This document shows positions 1 through 7,895 of a stretch of 20,224 nucleotides of DNA, in pieces; position 1 is the stretch's first letter, and each line of letters opens with the position of its first letter. Location: contig CATZPY010000020.1 in the NCBI GenBank assembly GCA_958422985.1, positions 1 through 20,224 of the forward strand, in the 5' to 3' direction. Source of the stretch: an uncultured Clostridium sp. (GTDB lineage: Bacteria; Bacillota; Clostridia; TANB77; CAG-508). The notes under the pieces were generated by a model. It saw nothing but the letters and a program-made list of their open reading frames with translations. It was not told the origin of the DNA and did no database searches. The position numbers were made by a program, and so were the translations under genes.

Positions 1-375
1 TAATTCTTCATATAATTTTACTATATTCCCATTATAATTTCTTTTTTCTTTTTCCTTACATAATAAAAAATATATCGCTAAAGTTTGCATACCCATGCAT
101 ATACCTAAAAATGGCTTATTATTTCTTACAGCATAATCTATAACTTGTATATGGTAAGAATGTATTTTTCCACCACCTATCATTACAAAACCATCATAAA
201 TTTCTAAATTTTCGTCTTCTATATATATTCCTTCTGGTAATACTCCTATTGGTATTCCACCAGATTCCTTAACTCTTGTAATATAATTATTGGAAATTGA
301 ATATTTGTCTTCATATACAAAATCTGTTTTGTATAAATTATTTGATGCAGGTACAATTCCTATTAATTTCTTCAT
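1..375 (-). CDS. Class I glutamine amidotransferase-like hydrolase (peptidase C26 / PuuD-like), 3' part missing
   Basis: The first 125 residues are visible; the gene continues past the left edge. It begins MKKLIGIVPA, typical of the gamma-glutamyl-gamma-aminobutyrate hydrolase (PuuD) branch of class I glutamine amidotransferases. The nucleophile elbow GICMGMQ is at residues 91-97 with catalytic Cys93, preceded by DGFVMIGGG at about 61-69, where the family has its conserved Gly-rich turn. The catalytic His/Glu pair would lie in the missing part. Family members hydrolyse gamma-glutamyl amide bonds in the cytoplasm; the substrate here is unknown. The ATG at 375 has AAGGAG seven to eight bases upstream. 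It follows the LTA-synthase-like gene by 36 bases on the same strand, so the two are probably cotranscribed. The family call is good; specificity is not. Confidence 0.8.
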   Translation of the reverse strand, partial: MKKLIGIVPASNNLYKTDFVYEDKYSISNNYITRVKESGGIPIGVLPEGIYIEDENLEIYDGFVMIGGGKIHSYHIQVIDYAVRNNKPFLGICMGMQTLAIYFLLCKEKEKRNYNGNIVKLYEEL

Positions 376-411
376 ATTGTTTCTCCTTTTAACTCTTTTT
401 ATAATTACCTT

Positions 412-2277
412 TTATTTTAATAGATTTTCCAAAACTATAGACTTTGATATTTCCAACTCTTTTTGCATAAAATCACGATATTTTTTTAGCTCATCATTTT
501 CTTCTACTATTTCTCCTGTTGCTATATCATACCATAATTCATCATAGTAAAATTTATCTGTAACAATCCTTTCATTGTTTAAACATATAAAATTTTTCTT
601 AGCTAACATATTGGTTCCTAGTGATACACCTTCTTCTATATTACACAAATATGCCAGTGTTGGCTTTATGTCTAATTTACTTACAGGTTTATCAATTCTT
701 AAATTGTTTATACCTGGTATTCTCATTCCTGCTAAAACTCTAATATAATTTAATTTTATATCTGTATCTGTAAGATTAATATCTAGTTCTTTTAAAAATT
801 CTATCATTTCGTTATTATACATATCTAACCCATTATGGTCGCCATACAAAATAATTACACTATCATCATATAAATCTGCATTTTTTAATTCTTGTATGAA
901 TATCCCAAATGCATAATCTGCATAATTTACAGATTCTAAATAATTACCAAAGAAAGTATCTTTATATTTTCCAACATCTATATTTACTTTACTTCTATCT
1001 TGCAAACCATCTAAGGTAAATCCTGTATGTGATGAAGCTGCTACAATATATGATATAAATGGATTGTCGTATTCTTTTAATTTTTCTACAGCTTGTTTAT
1101 ATAATAATTCATCTGACAAATATCCCATTATGTCTTCTGATATGTCCATAAACTTATCTTTTAGCTCTATGTAATCAACTTCCATATTATTATATACATT
1201 TGTTCTATTCCAAAAATATCCATAATTACCATGCATATATGAAGTAGTATATCCCTTGTTATGAAACATTTTAAAAATATCATCATAATTATTCTTGTAA
1301 TATCTACTATATGCCATTCCATTTTCTACTGGATATAATGATGTTACAGTTGAAAATTCTGAATCTGCTGTTGTAGAATAGCTTTGCATAAACATATTAG
1401 TAAGTCTTATATTTTCATTTATGAATTTATTTAAATTTGGTGTTATTTCTTTTCCATTTATTGTTTTATTTAATACAAACTCTTGAATAGACTCCAATTG
1501 CAAAATTATTACATTTTTACCTTCCATACTATTTTTTATATCTATATAACTTTCTCCGTATTTCTCGTTATATTCATCTTTTAGCAAATTATAATCTTCT
1601 AACATATCCTCTTTATTATCATATTTTGATTGTTTAGAGCCTACTATAGCATTTAATATATCAGATATATGATATCCATATATTGTACCTTTTTTTATTT
1701 GTGTATCCCTATTATATGGGTCTTCTAGTACTTTTGCATTTGCATTTATAGATAAAGTTATAAAAAACACTATACACATTGTGCCTATTATACTTCTAAT
1801 TATAACAATTTTAGCTTTACTTTTTGTTCCCTTTTCTATTTTTATAACTGATGTTGCAATTAGTATAATTAATACTATTATATCTATAAAGTATAATATT
1901 TGTGGTAGTTTTAATAATAATGGTAATGTTGACATTATCTCTTCACCATATTGTAAATTAGTTATTTGCAATACAGATAAAACATTACTAGAATAACTAT
2001 AGTAAATATTATCTGCAAATAAAATTATACTAATTAATATGTTCATAATTATTCCTGCTATATTTCGCCCTTTTTTTGGTAATAAATACAACATTCCAAA
2101 CAAAGAAAAAATATACATAATACTCATTTGTATTGTATTTATATAAATTTTTTCATTTATACATATTGTACTTTTATAGAATAATATTGTTTTTAAAAAT
2201 ACTATTACCATTAATATTATAATAAAAAAATTAGAATTTATTATTTTATTTAAACCTGCTCTTATTTTTTGTTTCAC
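412..2277 (-). CDS. LTA synthase family membrane sulfatase-fold enzyme (phosphoglycerol transferase type)
   Basis: A 621-aa protein with about five membrane segments in the first 180 residues (roughly 16-35, 47-66, 73-90, 124-142, 157-176), then an extracellular sulfatase/alkaline-phosphatase-fold domain. The order matches lipoteichoic acid synthase (LtaS). LtaS-type metal and catalytic positions are recognisable: Glu262 in LQLESI, nucleophile Thr303 in STTADSEF, and Asp480-His481 in YGDHNG. These enzymes move glycerol-phosphate units from phosphatidylglycerol to a growing polymer outside the membrane; relatives can instead prime chains or modify glycans with phosphoglycerol, so the exact product is open. 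The start is GTG at 2277, about seven bases after AAGGAG. An ATG two bases earlier is immediately followed by TGA in its own frame, so it cannot be the start. The gene heads a two-gene minus-strand unit. I found no convincing promoter. Confidence 0.88.
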   Translation of the reverse strand: MKQKIRAGLNKIINSNFFIIILMVIVFLKTILFYKSTICINEKIYINTIQMSIMYIFSLFGMLYLLPKKGRNIAGIIMNILISIILFADNIYYSYSSNVLSVLQITNLQYGEEIMSTLPLLLKLPQILYFIDIIVLIILIATSVIKIEKGTKSKAKIVIIRSIIGTMCIVFFITLSINANAKVLEDPYNRDTQIKKGTIYGYHISDILNAIVGSKQSKYDNKEDMLEDYNLLKDEYNEKYGESYIDIKNSMEGKNVIILQLESIQEFVLNKTINGKEITPNLNKFINENIRLTNMFMQSYSTTADSEFSTVTSLYPVENGMAYSRYYKNNYDDIFKMFHNKGYTTSYMHGNYGYFWNRTNVYNNMEVDYIELKDKFMDISEDIMGYLSDELLYKQAVEKLKEYDNPFISYIVAASSHTGFTLDGLQDRSKVNIDVGKYKDTFFGNYLESVNYADYAFGIFIQELKNADLYDDSVIILYGDHNGLDMYNNEMIEFLKELDINLTDTDIKLNYIRVLAGMRIPGINNLRIDKPVSKLDIKPTLAYLCNIEEGVSLGTNMLAKKNFICLNNERIVTDKFYYDELWYDIATGEIVEENDELKKYRDFMQKELEISKSIVLENLLK

Positions 2278-2381
2278 ATTTTTCTCCTTTTTTCTACATA
2301 TTTTTCGTTTAATATATCATAAAATTCTTTAGTTTTCTACTTTTATTTTTATATATTATACAGTTAGAACTTTTATAAGAT

Positions 2382-2410
2382 TTGCATTATTTACATAATT
2401 ATGGTATAAT
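2382..2410 (+). promoter_or_regulatory. Promoter of the 170-aa membrane protein gene
   Basis: TTGCAT at 2382-2387, a 17-base spacer, and TATAAT at 2405-2410 preceded by TGG (extended -10). The 22 bases 2390-2411, starting TTTACATAATTATGG, are identical to 18105-18126 in front of the RelA/SpoT-like gene. Transcription should begin near 2417, leaving a leader of about 74 bases. Confidence 0.8.
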
Positions 2411-2429
2411 AAATTTTAACTAAAAAACT

Positions 2430-2464
2430 GTTGCTTTTCTAAATGTCTATTGACAATTAGCAAC
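2430..2464 (+). promoter_or_regulatory. Imperfect hairpin in the 5' leader of the 170-aa protein gene
   Basis: In the transcript GTTG (2430-2433), CTAA (2439-2442) and TGTC (2444-2447) pair with GACA (2452-2455), TTAG (2457-2460) and CAAC (2461-2464). This gives 12 base pairs with one A-A mismatch, a five-base bulge (CTTTT) and a TATT loop. It lies between the predicted transcription start and the AAAGGGAG ribosome binding site and has no T-run, so it is not a terminator. It matches no riboswitch class I know. A role in mRNA stability or binding a regulator is inference. Confidence 0.5.
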
Positions 2465-2490
2465 CATCTAAAGAAAGGGAGAAAAAAGTT

Positions 2491-3003
2491 ATGAACAAAA
2501 CAACAAGTACAACAACCAAAAGAATCCGGAGAGGAAAATTAGATGCAAATATTGCAAAACCAGAAGTAACACTTACATTACCACCAAAGGTTGAATATCA
2601 ACCTACACCTGTTGATAAGTTTAAAGACTGGTTTAAAAAAAGATTTGGTACTAAAGAAGCTAGAGCAAATACATCAAAGGCAGTAGGTAGAAGATATCGT
2701 TCTATAGCGTGTTCGCTAGGTAGAACACTGCGGTTCAACTTAGTACTAGCATTAATTGCAATGTTAGTAGTAGAATTTTGTCCACATCTTTTGGATATAT
2801 GCCCAGTGTTCTTTCAGATTTGTGAAGGAATCCTAACTTTTTATGAATTCGTAATAAGAGCAACCTTTACAGCATTAAAAACACTCTTACAAGTGTTCTG
2901 CTTCCAGTTTGATGATGCATATGCTTCTCTTTACGGAATTTTTTCTCGACTTGGAGAACTTATAAGTCAGTTTTTAAACTGGATCCCAACAATAACATTT
3001 TAA
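2491..3003 (+). CDS. Unknown 170-aa membrane protein with a basic N-terminal region
   Basis: I do not recognise the family. Residues 1-80 are polar and strongly basic (RIRRGK near 11-16; KDWFKKRF near 45-52; GRRYRS near 66-71) and should be cytoplasmic. From about residue 82 the protein is hydrophobic, with likely membrane segments near 82-96 and 104-138 and an amphipathic C-terminus (146-168). Cysteines lie at 74, 97, 104, 111 and 137; 97, 104 and 111 are spaced exactly seven apart, placing them on one helix face. The ATG at 2491 follows AAAGGGAG with normal spacing. The gene has its own promoter, leader hairpin and terminator, and lies between two minus-strand operons. It uses codons such as CGG, CGT, CTC and TCC that are scarce next door, and GC reaches 25 of 60 in 2701-2760. 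That suggests a different history or selection for high expression. Confidence 0.8.
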   Translation: MNKTTSTTTKRIRRGKLDANIAKPEVTLTLPPKVEYQPTPVDKFKDWFKKRFGTKEARANTSKAVGRRYRSIACSLGRTLRFNLVLALIAMLVVEFCPHLLDICPVFFQICEGILTFYEFVIRATFTALKTLLQVFCFQFDDAYASLYGIFSRLGELISQFLNWIPTITF

Positions 3004-3013
3004 GTAACTTAAA

Positions 3014-3042
3014 GACCTCGTCGAATTTCGACGGGGCCTTTT
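3014..3042 (+). terminator. Strong rho-independent terminator after the 170-aa protein gene
   Basis: Nine-base-pair stem, CCTCGTCGA (3016-3024) against TCGACGGGG (3028-3036) with one G-U pair and a three-base loop, followed by CCTTTT. It is unusually GC-rich for this window. It also separates the gene from the converging ABC operon that ends at 3063. Confidence 0.85.
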
Positions 3043-3062
3043 CCCTTCTCATATTTACTTTT

Positions 3063-6000
3063 TTATTCTACACTTTTTAAGCTACTTATCATATCAATTT
3101 TCTTTAAAGCAAAATATGTAATTACATTTACTATAATTGTAAAAATAACTGTAATAAGAATAGAATATACAAAACTTAATGGATTTATTACTTTTGCAAA
3201 CCTAAGCATATTTATTTCGCATGTACCAAGTATAAAATAATTTAGAAAATATCCACCCATTAGTCCAAACATAATTCCTATTATTGTTAATAATACAGTT
3301 TCTCTAGTAACATATTTATATACTTCTTTGTCGTAAAATCCTAATACTTTAATTGTTGCAAGTTCTTTCTGTCTTTCACTAATATTTATATTTGATAAAT
3401 TATATAGTACTACAAAAGCAAGTAAACCTGCAGAAACAATTAATATTATAACAACATAATTTAGTGAACTCATCATATCATCTACTGTCTTTTTTATATT
3501 AGAATTTAAAGAAACTGTAGATACTTTTCCTCCTTCTAGTAATTTTTTAGAAAGATCCTTTTGCTCTTCTAAATTTAAGTTATTCGCTTTTACTAATAAT
3601 CCATTTGTATTATATTTTTCTCCATATATATTTTCATACATATCTTTTGTCATATAAATATAATGTGATATATAATTTTCTGTTATATATCTAACTTTTA
3701 TTTTTTTATCATTTTCTGATGTACCTTTTAATGTTATTGTATCTCCTTCTTTTACGTCTAGCAATTGTGCTAATTTATCTGTTAAAATTACTCCATCTTC
3801 TGGTAAATTTACTTCTTGCTTTTTATTTTTTACGTCATTTATCTTAATTACATTTTTTAGTTCTCCTGCATTTTTTGGTACTACTACTTGCAAATCTTCT
3901 GAATGTCCATTATTTGTTGCTAAATCTGCAACCATATATGTTTCTACAATATTATCTACTTTTCCAGTATCGTGTATTTGGCTAATAACATCTTGCTTAT
4001 CTTCATCACTTAAACTAGTCTTTAAGCCTACTTGAAAGTCGTATAAAAATACTTTCTCATATTGATTTGGCAATATTGCAGATATAGAATCTTTTATTCC
4101 AAAACCTGTTAATATTAACGAAGTACAACCAAATATACCTATAATTGTCATTAAAAATCTCTTTTTATATCTAAATATATTTCTAATTGTAACCTTTTGT
4201 GAAAAGTTTAATCTTTTCCATATAAATTTTATTCTCTCTAGTAAAACTCTTTTTCCAATTTTTGGAGCTTTAGGTCTTAATAAATTTGCTGGCTTTTCTC
4301 TTAAATCTCTTGCTACTGCATATATTGTAGCACCTACAATACAAATATATATAAGTGCTAAACCAGATGATGAATGTTCTGAATTAAGCCCTACTACAAA
4401 TTCTGGAATTGTGTACATCATGCTATACATCATCCAAATAACTCTTGGTATTAGTTGTAAGCCTATAATTATTCCTATTACTCCACCAATTATACAAGCT
4501 AAACTAGAATACAATATGTATTTAAACATTATTTGTGCTTTATTATATCCTAATGATTTTAATGTTCCTAATTCTGTTCTATCCTCTTCTACCATTCTTG
4601 TCATAGAGGTTAAAGAAACTAATATTGCTATTGCAAAAAATACAATTGGGAAAACTATACTTAAACTATCTATACTTTGTGTGTCTTGTACAAAACTAAC
4701 ATATCCACTATTTTGGTTTCTGTCTAGTATATACCAGTTAGCATGCTCTATTTTATTAACTTGTTCTTTTGCATCTATTAATTTTATCTCTGCTTCTGAA
4801 ATTTTTGTACTAAATTCTGTTTTTTTACTATTTAGTTCTGTTTCAGCTGTTTGAATTTCTTGTTTTAGTGGTTCTAATTTGCTTTTTGCACTACTTATTT
4901 GTTGTAATGTTTCTTTTTTAGTTTTTGCTAATCTATTTTCTTGCTTAGATAACTCTGACTTTGCTGTTTTTAGTTTTAATATAGCTTCGTTTATTGTGCT
5001 ATTAGCATTATTTATCTGATTATCTATTTCCTTTATTCCTGCTTGTATCTGTAATTTTGTTTTTTCTAATTCTGTTTGCTTTAATTCTAATTCTTGTTTC
5101 TTATTATTTAATATAAATTTTTCTTCTTCCGTTAAATTACCATTATTAAGTTTTTCTAAAATTTCTTTATAATTTTTATTTATTTCTTCTAAATTTTTGT
5201 TTAATTCGGTTAATTGTGCATTTAAATTTTTCTTTTTCTCATTTGCATTATTTATTGCATTACTTACATTTATTTTTTCATTTTCCAATGTTTCTTCATT
5301 ATTTTTTATTTCTAATTTAGCATTTTTTATTTTTTTATCTGCGCTTGCAAATTCTTTTTTAGCCTTTTCTTCGTTTTCTTTTATCTTACTTTCTGCATTT
5401 GCTATTTCATTTTTTCCACTTTGTAATTTTTCTTCTGCATTATTAATTTGTTTTTCTCCATCTGCTTTTTGTGTATTAAATTCACTTTCTGCTTTTTGAA
5501 TTTCTTCATTTGCTGTATTTATAAGTTCATTATATCTTGCAGTTTCGCGTTCTTCTTTAATTCCTTCTATTTTCTTTTTTGTTTCTTCTACATAATCTTC
5601 ATATTTATTAGAACTAGTTTTATATTTATCTGCATTTTTTAAAGTAACATATATTTCTGTATATACATCTGATTCTATATTATTTTTTGATACATATATG
5701 TAATTATTTATTGCTCCTGTTCCTAATGTTGTTGTACCTCTATCTCTTGATATATATATTGGACTATCTGCAGTTCCTACAATTTTTAGTTTTGATTCTT
5801 TAAGAAATTTATTATCTTCATCTAACTCTAATTCTAAAGTATCACCTATCTTTTTATTTGATGTTATTAAAAAAGATGGCTCTACTAAACATTCATTAGC
5901 ATTTTTTGGCATATTGCCTTCTATTAAAGTAGGCTTATTAACATCTTCTATTGCTAATATTTTAGATACTAACTCTTTATTATTTATATCAACTAAAATA

Positions 6001-6275
6001 TCTCCAGAATACGTTCCATAGGCATTTTGCACGTTTTCTATGTTTTTTATAGCAGTTATGTCGTTATCTGTAAGACCTAATGTTGATATTATCTGAATAT
6101 CATATACATTAGATTCTTTATAATATTTATCTATAGTATCTACCATATCTGGTGATGCAGCTCTAAGTCCTGCAAAAAAGCCTACTCCTAATAGTGCAAT
6201 AAGTAAAATTGAAATAAATCTTTTATACGATTTTTTTATTTCTTTAAAACTATTTTTTAGTAGTGCTTTTTTCAT
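3063..6275 (-). CDS. FtsX-family ABC transporter permease with a long extracellular coiled coil
   Basis: A 1070-aa permease. Membrane segments lie near residues 19-38, 538-557, 589-607, 637-655, 706-725, 938-958, 993-1013 and 1033-1056. The two FtsX/MacB units each carry the typical loop after their first core helix: EEDRTELGTLKSLGY (563-577) and SERQKELATIKVLGF (966-980). The first external domain (about 40-510) contains an extracellular coiled coil of roughly 280 residues (about 228-510), rich in Lys, Glu, Asn and Gln; the second (about 726-937) lacks one. Such transporters are usually mechanotransmission machines or lipid/peptide exporters; the substrate is unknown. I chose the ATG at 6275, seven bases after GGAAGG, over an in-frame GTG at 6296 that overlaps the ATPase gene. 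The ATPase gene ends 14 bases upstream, so the pair is one transporter. The coiled coil may reach into the wall or form a periplasmic-like arm. Confidence 0.9.
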   Translation of the reverse strand: MKKALLKNSFKEIKKSYKRFISILLIALLGVGFFAGLRAASPDMVDTIDKYYKESNVYDIQIISTLGLTDNDITAIKNIENVQNAYGTYSGDILVDINNKELVSKILAIEDVNKPTLIEGNMPKNANECLVEPSFLITSNKKIGDTLELELDEDNKFLKESKLKIVGTADSPIYISRDRGTTTLGTGAINNYIYVSKNNIESDVYTEIYVTLKNADKYKTSSNKYEDYVEETKKKIEGIKEERETARYNELINTANEEIQKAESEFNTQKADGEKQINNAEEKLQSGKNEIANAESKIKENEEKAKKEFASADKKIKNAKLEIKNNEETLENEKINVSNAINNANEKKKNLNAQLTELNKNLEEINKNYKEILEKLNNGNLTEEEKFILNNKKQELELKQTELEKTKLQIQAGIKEIDNQINNANSTINEAILKLKTAKSELSKQENRLAKTKKETLQQISSAKSKLEPLKQEIQTAETELNSKKTEFSTKISEAEIKLIDAKEQVNKIEHANWYILDRNQNSGYVSFVQDTQSIDSLSIVFPIVFFAIAILVSLTSMTRMVEEDRTELGTLKSLGYNKAQIMFKYILYSSLACIIGGVIGIIIGLQLIPRVIWMMYSMMYTIPEFVVGLNSEHSSSGLALIYICIVGATIYAVARDLREKPANLLRPKAPKIGKRVLLERIKFIWKRLNFSQKVTIRNIFRYKKRFLMTIIGIFGCTSLILTGFGIKDSISAILPNQYEKVFLYDFQVGLKTSLSDEDKQDVISQIHDTGKVDNIVETYMVADLATNNGHSEDLQVVVPKNAGELKNVIKINDVKNKKQEVNLPEDGVILTDKLAQLLDVKEGDTITLKGTSENDKKIKVRYITENYISHYIYMTKDMYENIYGEKYNTNGLLVKANNLNLEEQKDLSKKLLEGGKVSTVSLNSNIKKTVDDMMSSLNYVVIILIVSAGLLAFVVLYNLSNINISERQKELATIKVLGFYDKEVYKYVTRETVLLTIIGIMFGLMGGYFLNYFILGTCEINMLRFAKVINPLSFVYSILITVIFTIIVNVITYFALKKIDMISSLKSVE

Positions 6276-6289
6276 ATTTTCACCTTCCT

Positions 6290-6991
6290 TTACCACTCTA
6301 TTTCTTCTATAGGCTTTGGTCTTTCATTTATAACCATATTTTCTGCAGTTCCATTTTTAAATTTTATAACTTTATCTGCCATTGGAGCTATTGCACCATT
6401 ATGAGTAATTATTATTACTGTCATATTCTCTTTTCTAGACATATCCTGTAGCAATTTTAAAATTTGTTTACCAGTTTTATAATCCAAAGCTCCTGTTGGT
6501 TCATCACAAAGTAATAACTTTGGATTTTTAGCTATAGCTCTTGCAATAGCCACTCTTTGTTGTTCTCCTCCCGATAATTGTGATGGAAAATTATTTTTTC
6601 TTTCAGATAACCCTACTTTTTCCATAACTTGATTTGGATCTAAAGAATCTTTACATATTTGAGTTGCAAGTTCGACATTTTCTATTGCAGTTAAGTTTTG
6701 TACTAAATTATAAAACTGAAATACAAATCCAATATCTTCTCTTCTATATTTTATTAATCCTTTATTCTTTAAACTTGAAATTTCTTTACCATCTACAATT
6801 ACTCTTCCAGTTGTTACATTATCCATTCCACCTAATATATTTAGTGCTGTAGTTTTACCAGCACCACTTGGTCCTACTATTACTACTAATTCACCTTTTT
6901 CTATATTTAAGTTTGCATTACTTAATGCATGTATTACAACTTCTCCCATTTTATAGTCTTTACATACATTTTTAAATTCTATATATGACAT
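6290..6991 (-). CDS. ABC transporter ATP-binding protein, MacB/LolD/YknY type
   Basis: 233 aa, the usual length for an FtsX-partner ATPase. Visible motifs: Walker A GPSGAGKTT (40-48), Q-loop Gln92 in FQFYN, signature LSGGEQQR (139-146), Walker B LLLCDEPTGALD (159-170, catalytic Glu164) and H-loop His197 in IITHN. It powers the permease encoded 14 bases downstream from the cytoplasmic face. The start is the ATG at 6991, about eight bases after AAAGGAG. That ribosome binding site lies inside the last codons of the upstream phosphatase gene, and a GTG at 7000 overlaps it and is unlikely to be used. The tight junction (five bases between stop and start) points to translational coupling with the phosphatase. 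Confidence 0.94.
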   Translation of the reverse strand: MSYIEFKNVCKDYKMGEVVIHALSNANLNIEKGELVVIVGPSGAGKTTALNILGGMDNVTTGRVIVDGKEISSLKNKGLIKYRREDIGFVFQFYNLVQNLTAIENVELATQICKDSLDPNQVMEKVGLSERKNNFPSQLSGGEQQRVAIARAIAKNPKLLLCDEPTGALDYKTGKQILKLLQDMSRKENMTVIIITHNGAIAPMADKVIKFKNGTAENMVINERPKPIEEIEW

Positions 6992-6996
6992 AACAA

Positions 6997-7452
6997 TCAC
7001 TCCTTTGTTAAGTAATTATATAAAGCTTGACATCCTTTTAGTACTTCTTCATAAGTTTTAGCAAAATTCCCTGTGTACCAAGGATCTGCTATATCTTTTT
7101 TATCATTTGTAAAATCTAATAATTTATATATTTTATTTTCTGTATCTTCTCCTACAATTGCTTTTATTCTTACAATATTACTATTTTCCATACCAATAAT
7201 ATAATCATATTTATTATAGTCTTCTTTTTTTAATTTTTTAGCAATATGTTTTTGAAATGGTACATTATGTTCAATTAATTTCTCTTTAGTTCCATAATGC
7301 ATATCATTCCCAATTTCTTCCGTACTCGTTGCAGCAGAAGATATATAAAAGTTTTTTTCTTTTTTATTTTTTGCTACTATATCCTTAAAAATATATTCTG
7401 CCATTGGTGATCTACATATATTTCCAAGGCAAACAAATAATACTTTCTTCAT
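6997..7452 (-). CDS. Low-molecular-weight protein tyrosine phosphatase family protein
   Basis: 151 aa, standard for the family. The P-loop CLGNICRS starts at the N-terminus with nucleophile Cys8 and Arg14 (C-X5-R), followed by SPMAEY. The general-acid motif DPW is at 123-125 (Asp123). These cytoplasmic enzymes dephosphorylate tyrosine, and sometimes arginine, on proteins, often controlling capsule or stress systems; the arsenate reductases of the same fold are less likely because the Asp-Pro pair is present. The ATG at 7452 has AGGAGG six to seven bases upstream; a longer reading from 7482 begins before the predicted promoter's start point and is rejected. It is first in the operon with the ABC ATPase and permease genes, which hints at control of, or by, that transporter. 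No tyrosine kinase is in the window. Confidence 0.9.
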   Translation of the reverse strand: MKKVLFVCLGNICRSPMAEYIFKDIVAKNKKEKNFYISSAATSTEEIGNDMHYGTKEKLIEHNVPFQKHIAKKLKKEDYNKYDYIIGMENSNIVRIKAIVGEDTENKIYKLLDFTNDKKDIADPWYTGNFAKTYEEVLKGCQALYNYLTKE

Positions 7453-7472
7453 ATTATTCCTCCTGTATTTAA

Positions 7473-7481
7473 ATTGTATCA
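7473..7481 (-). promoter_or_regulatory. Extended -10 promoter of the phosphatase/ABC operon
   Basis: On the minus strand TGATACAAT (TGN plus TACAAT at 7478-7473) lies about 20 bases before the AGGAGG-preceded ATG at 7452. No good -35 is visible at 17 bases, as is usual for extended -10 promoters. The leader would be only about 14 bases. Confidence 0.5.
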
Positions 7482-7523
7482 TATTTTTATGTCCTTTTGG
7501 TAAATTTCACAAATTTTTCCAAT

Positions 7524-7567
7524 ATTACTTTTTTAATATTTTTTTATTACTTTTTTATTACTTTTTT
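7524..7567. repeat. Four tandem 11-bp phased T-tract units upstream of a strong promoter
   Basis: The 44 bases divide exactly into four 11-base units: ATTACTTTTTT (7524-7534), AATATTTTTTT (7535-7545), ATTACTTTTTT (7546-7556) and ATTACTTTTTT (7557-7567). Units 1, 3 and 4 are identical. T-runs repeating about once per helical turn are the standard cause of intrinsic DNA curvature. The block ends 12 bases before the -35 at 7580, where an UP element or bend would act. Confidence 0.75.
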
Positions 7568-7579
7568 GTAACAAAAATG

Positions 7580-7608
7580 TTGACATATTTTAATATTTGT
7601 CCTATAAT
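7580..7608 (+). promoter_or_regulatory. Consensus SigA promoter of the 51-aa peptide gene
   Basis: Perfect TTGACA (7580-7585), a 17-base spacer and perfect TATAAT (7603-7608). This is the best promoter match in the window. Predicted start is near 7615, so an ATG at 7620 would have almost no leader, and the gene start at 7677 is preferred. Confidence 0.88.
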
Positions 7609-7676
7609 AAATTTATATTATGAAAAATACTAAAGATTTTAACATAGATACTATAGATAAAAAGGAGAGAAATACA

Positions 7677-7832
7677 ATGGAAAATTATAATAAAACTGAT
7701 TGTTTAGCTTTAACAATTCGAAAAGAACATAGATTAGTTGTAATTAATAAAGCAGTTAAAAAAACTATAACAATTTCTGCTAGAGCTATTTTAGCAGCAA
7801 TTTGTTTAACTTTATTAAATGTTTTTGTTTAA
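7677..7832 (+). CDS. Unknown 51-aa basic peptide with a C-terminal membrane segment
   Basis: I do not recognise the family. The N-terminal 32 residues are polar and basic (IRKEHRLVVINKAVKK at about 14-29); residues 35-51 (ARAILAAICLTLLNVFV) form one hydrophobic helix at the very end, so it looks tail-anchored with the basic part in the cytoplasm. The ATG at 7677 follows AAGGAG by nine bases. An in-frame ATG at 7620 would add 19 residues but has no ribosome binding site and lies about five bases from the predicted transcript start. The gene has its own consensus promoter, phased T-tracts upstream and a terminator five bases after the stop. A small regulatory membrane peptide is possible; a type I toxin is also conceivable, but I see no antisense RNA. 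Confidence 0.7.
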   Translation: MENYNKTDCLALTIRKEHRLVVINKAVKKTITISARAILAAICLTLLNVFV

Positions 7833-7837
7833 TATAT

Positions 7838-7876
7838 AAGGAATTTTGGGGAATATTCTTCAAAGTTCCTTTTTTT
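7838..7876 (+). terminator. Rho-independent terminator after the 51-aa peptide gene
   Basis: AAGGAATTTTG (7838-7848) pairs with CAAAGTTCCTT (7861-7871) in 11 base pairs including one G-U. The loop contains the small palindrome GAATATTC, and the stem runs into seven Ts (7870-7876). Confidence 0.85.
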
Positions 7877-7895
7877 ATAGTCCAAAACGCATCCA

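Noticed and set aside
4411..5642. Several plus-strand open frames of 64-147 codons opposite the permease gene
   Set aside because: They mirror the Lys/Glu/Asn-rich coiled-coil codons, have no ribosome binding sites, and read as Phe/Ser/Leu-rich strings typical of antisense shadows.
6276..6296. Upstream GTG start for the permease
   Set aside because: It would overlap the ATPase gene and lacks a site; the ATG at 6275 has GGAAGG at good spacing.
7453..7482. Longer N-terminus for the tyrosine phosphatase
   Set aside because: It would place ten residues before the P-loop strand, starts upstream of the predicted transcript start, and ignores AGGAGG before the ATG at 7452.
7524..7567. Tandem 11-bp units considered as a CRISPR-like or VNTR array
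   Set aside because: Units are too short and have no spacers; the position before a promoter fits curved DNA better.
7620..7676. ATG at 7620 as start of the small plus-strand peptide
   Set aside because: Only about five bases after the predicted transcription start and no ribosome binding site; 7677 has AAGGAG.
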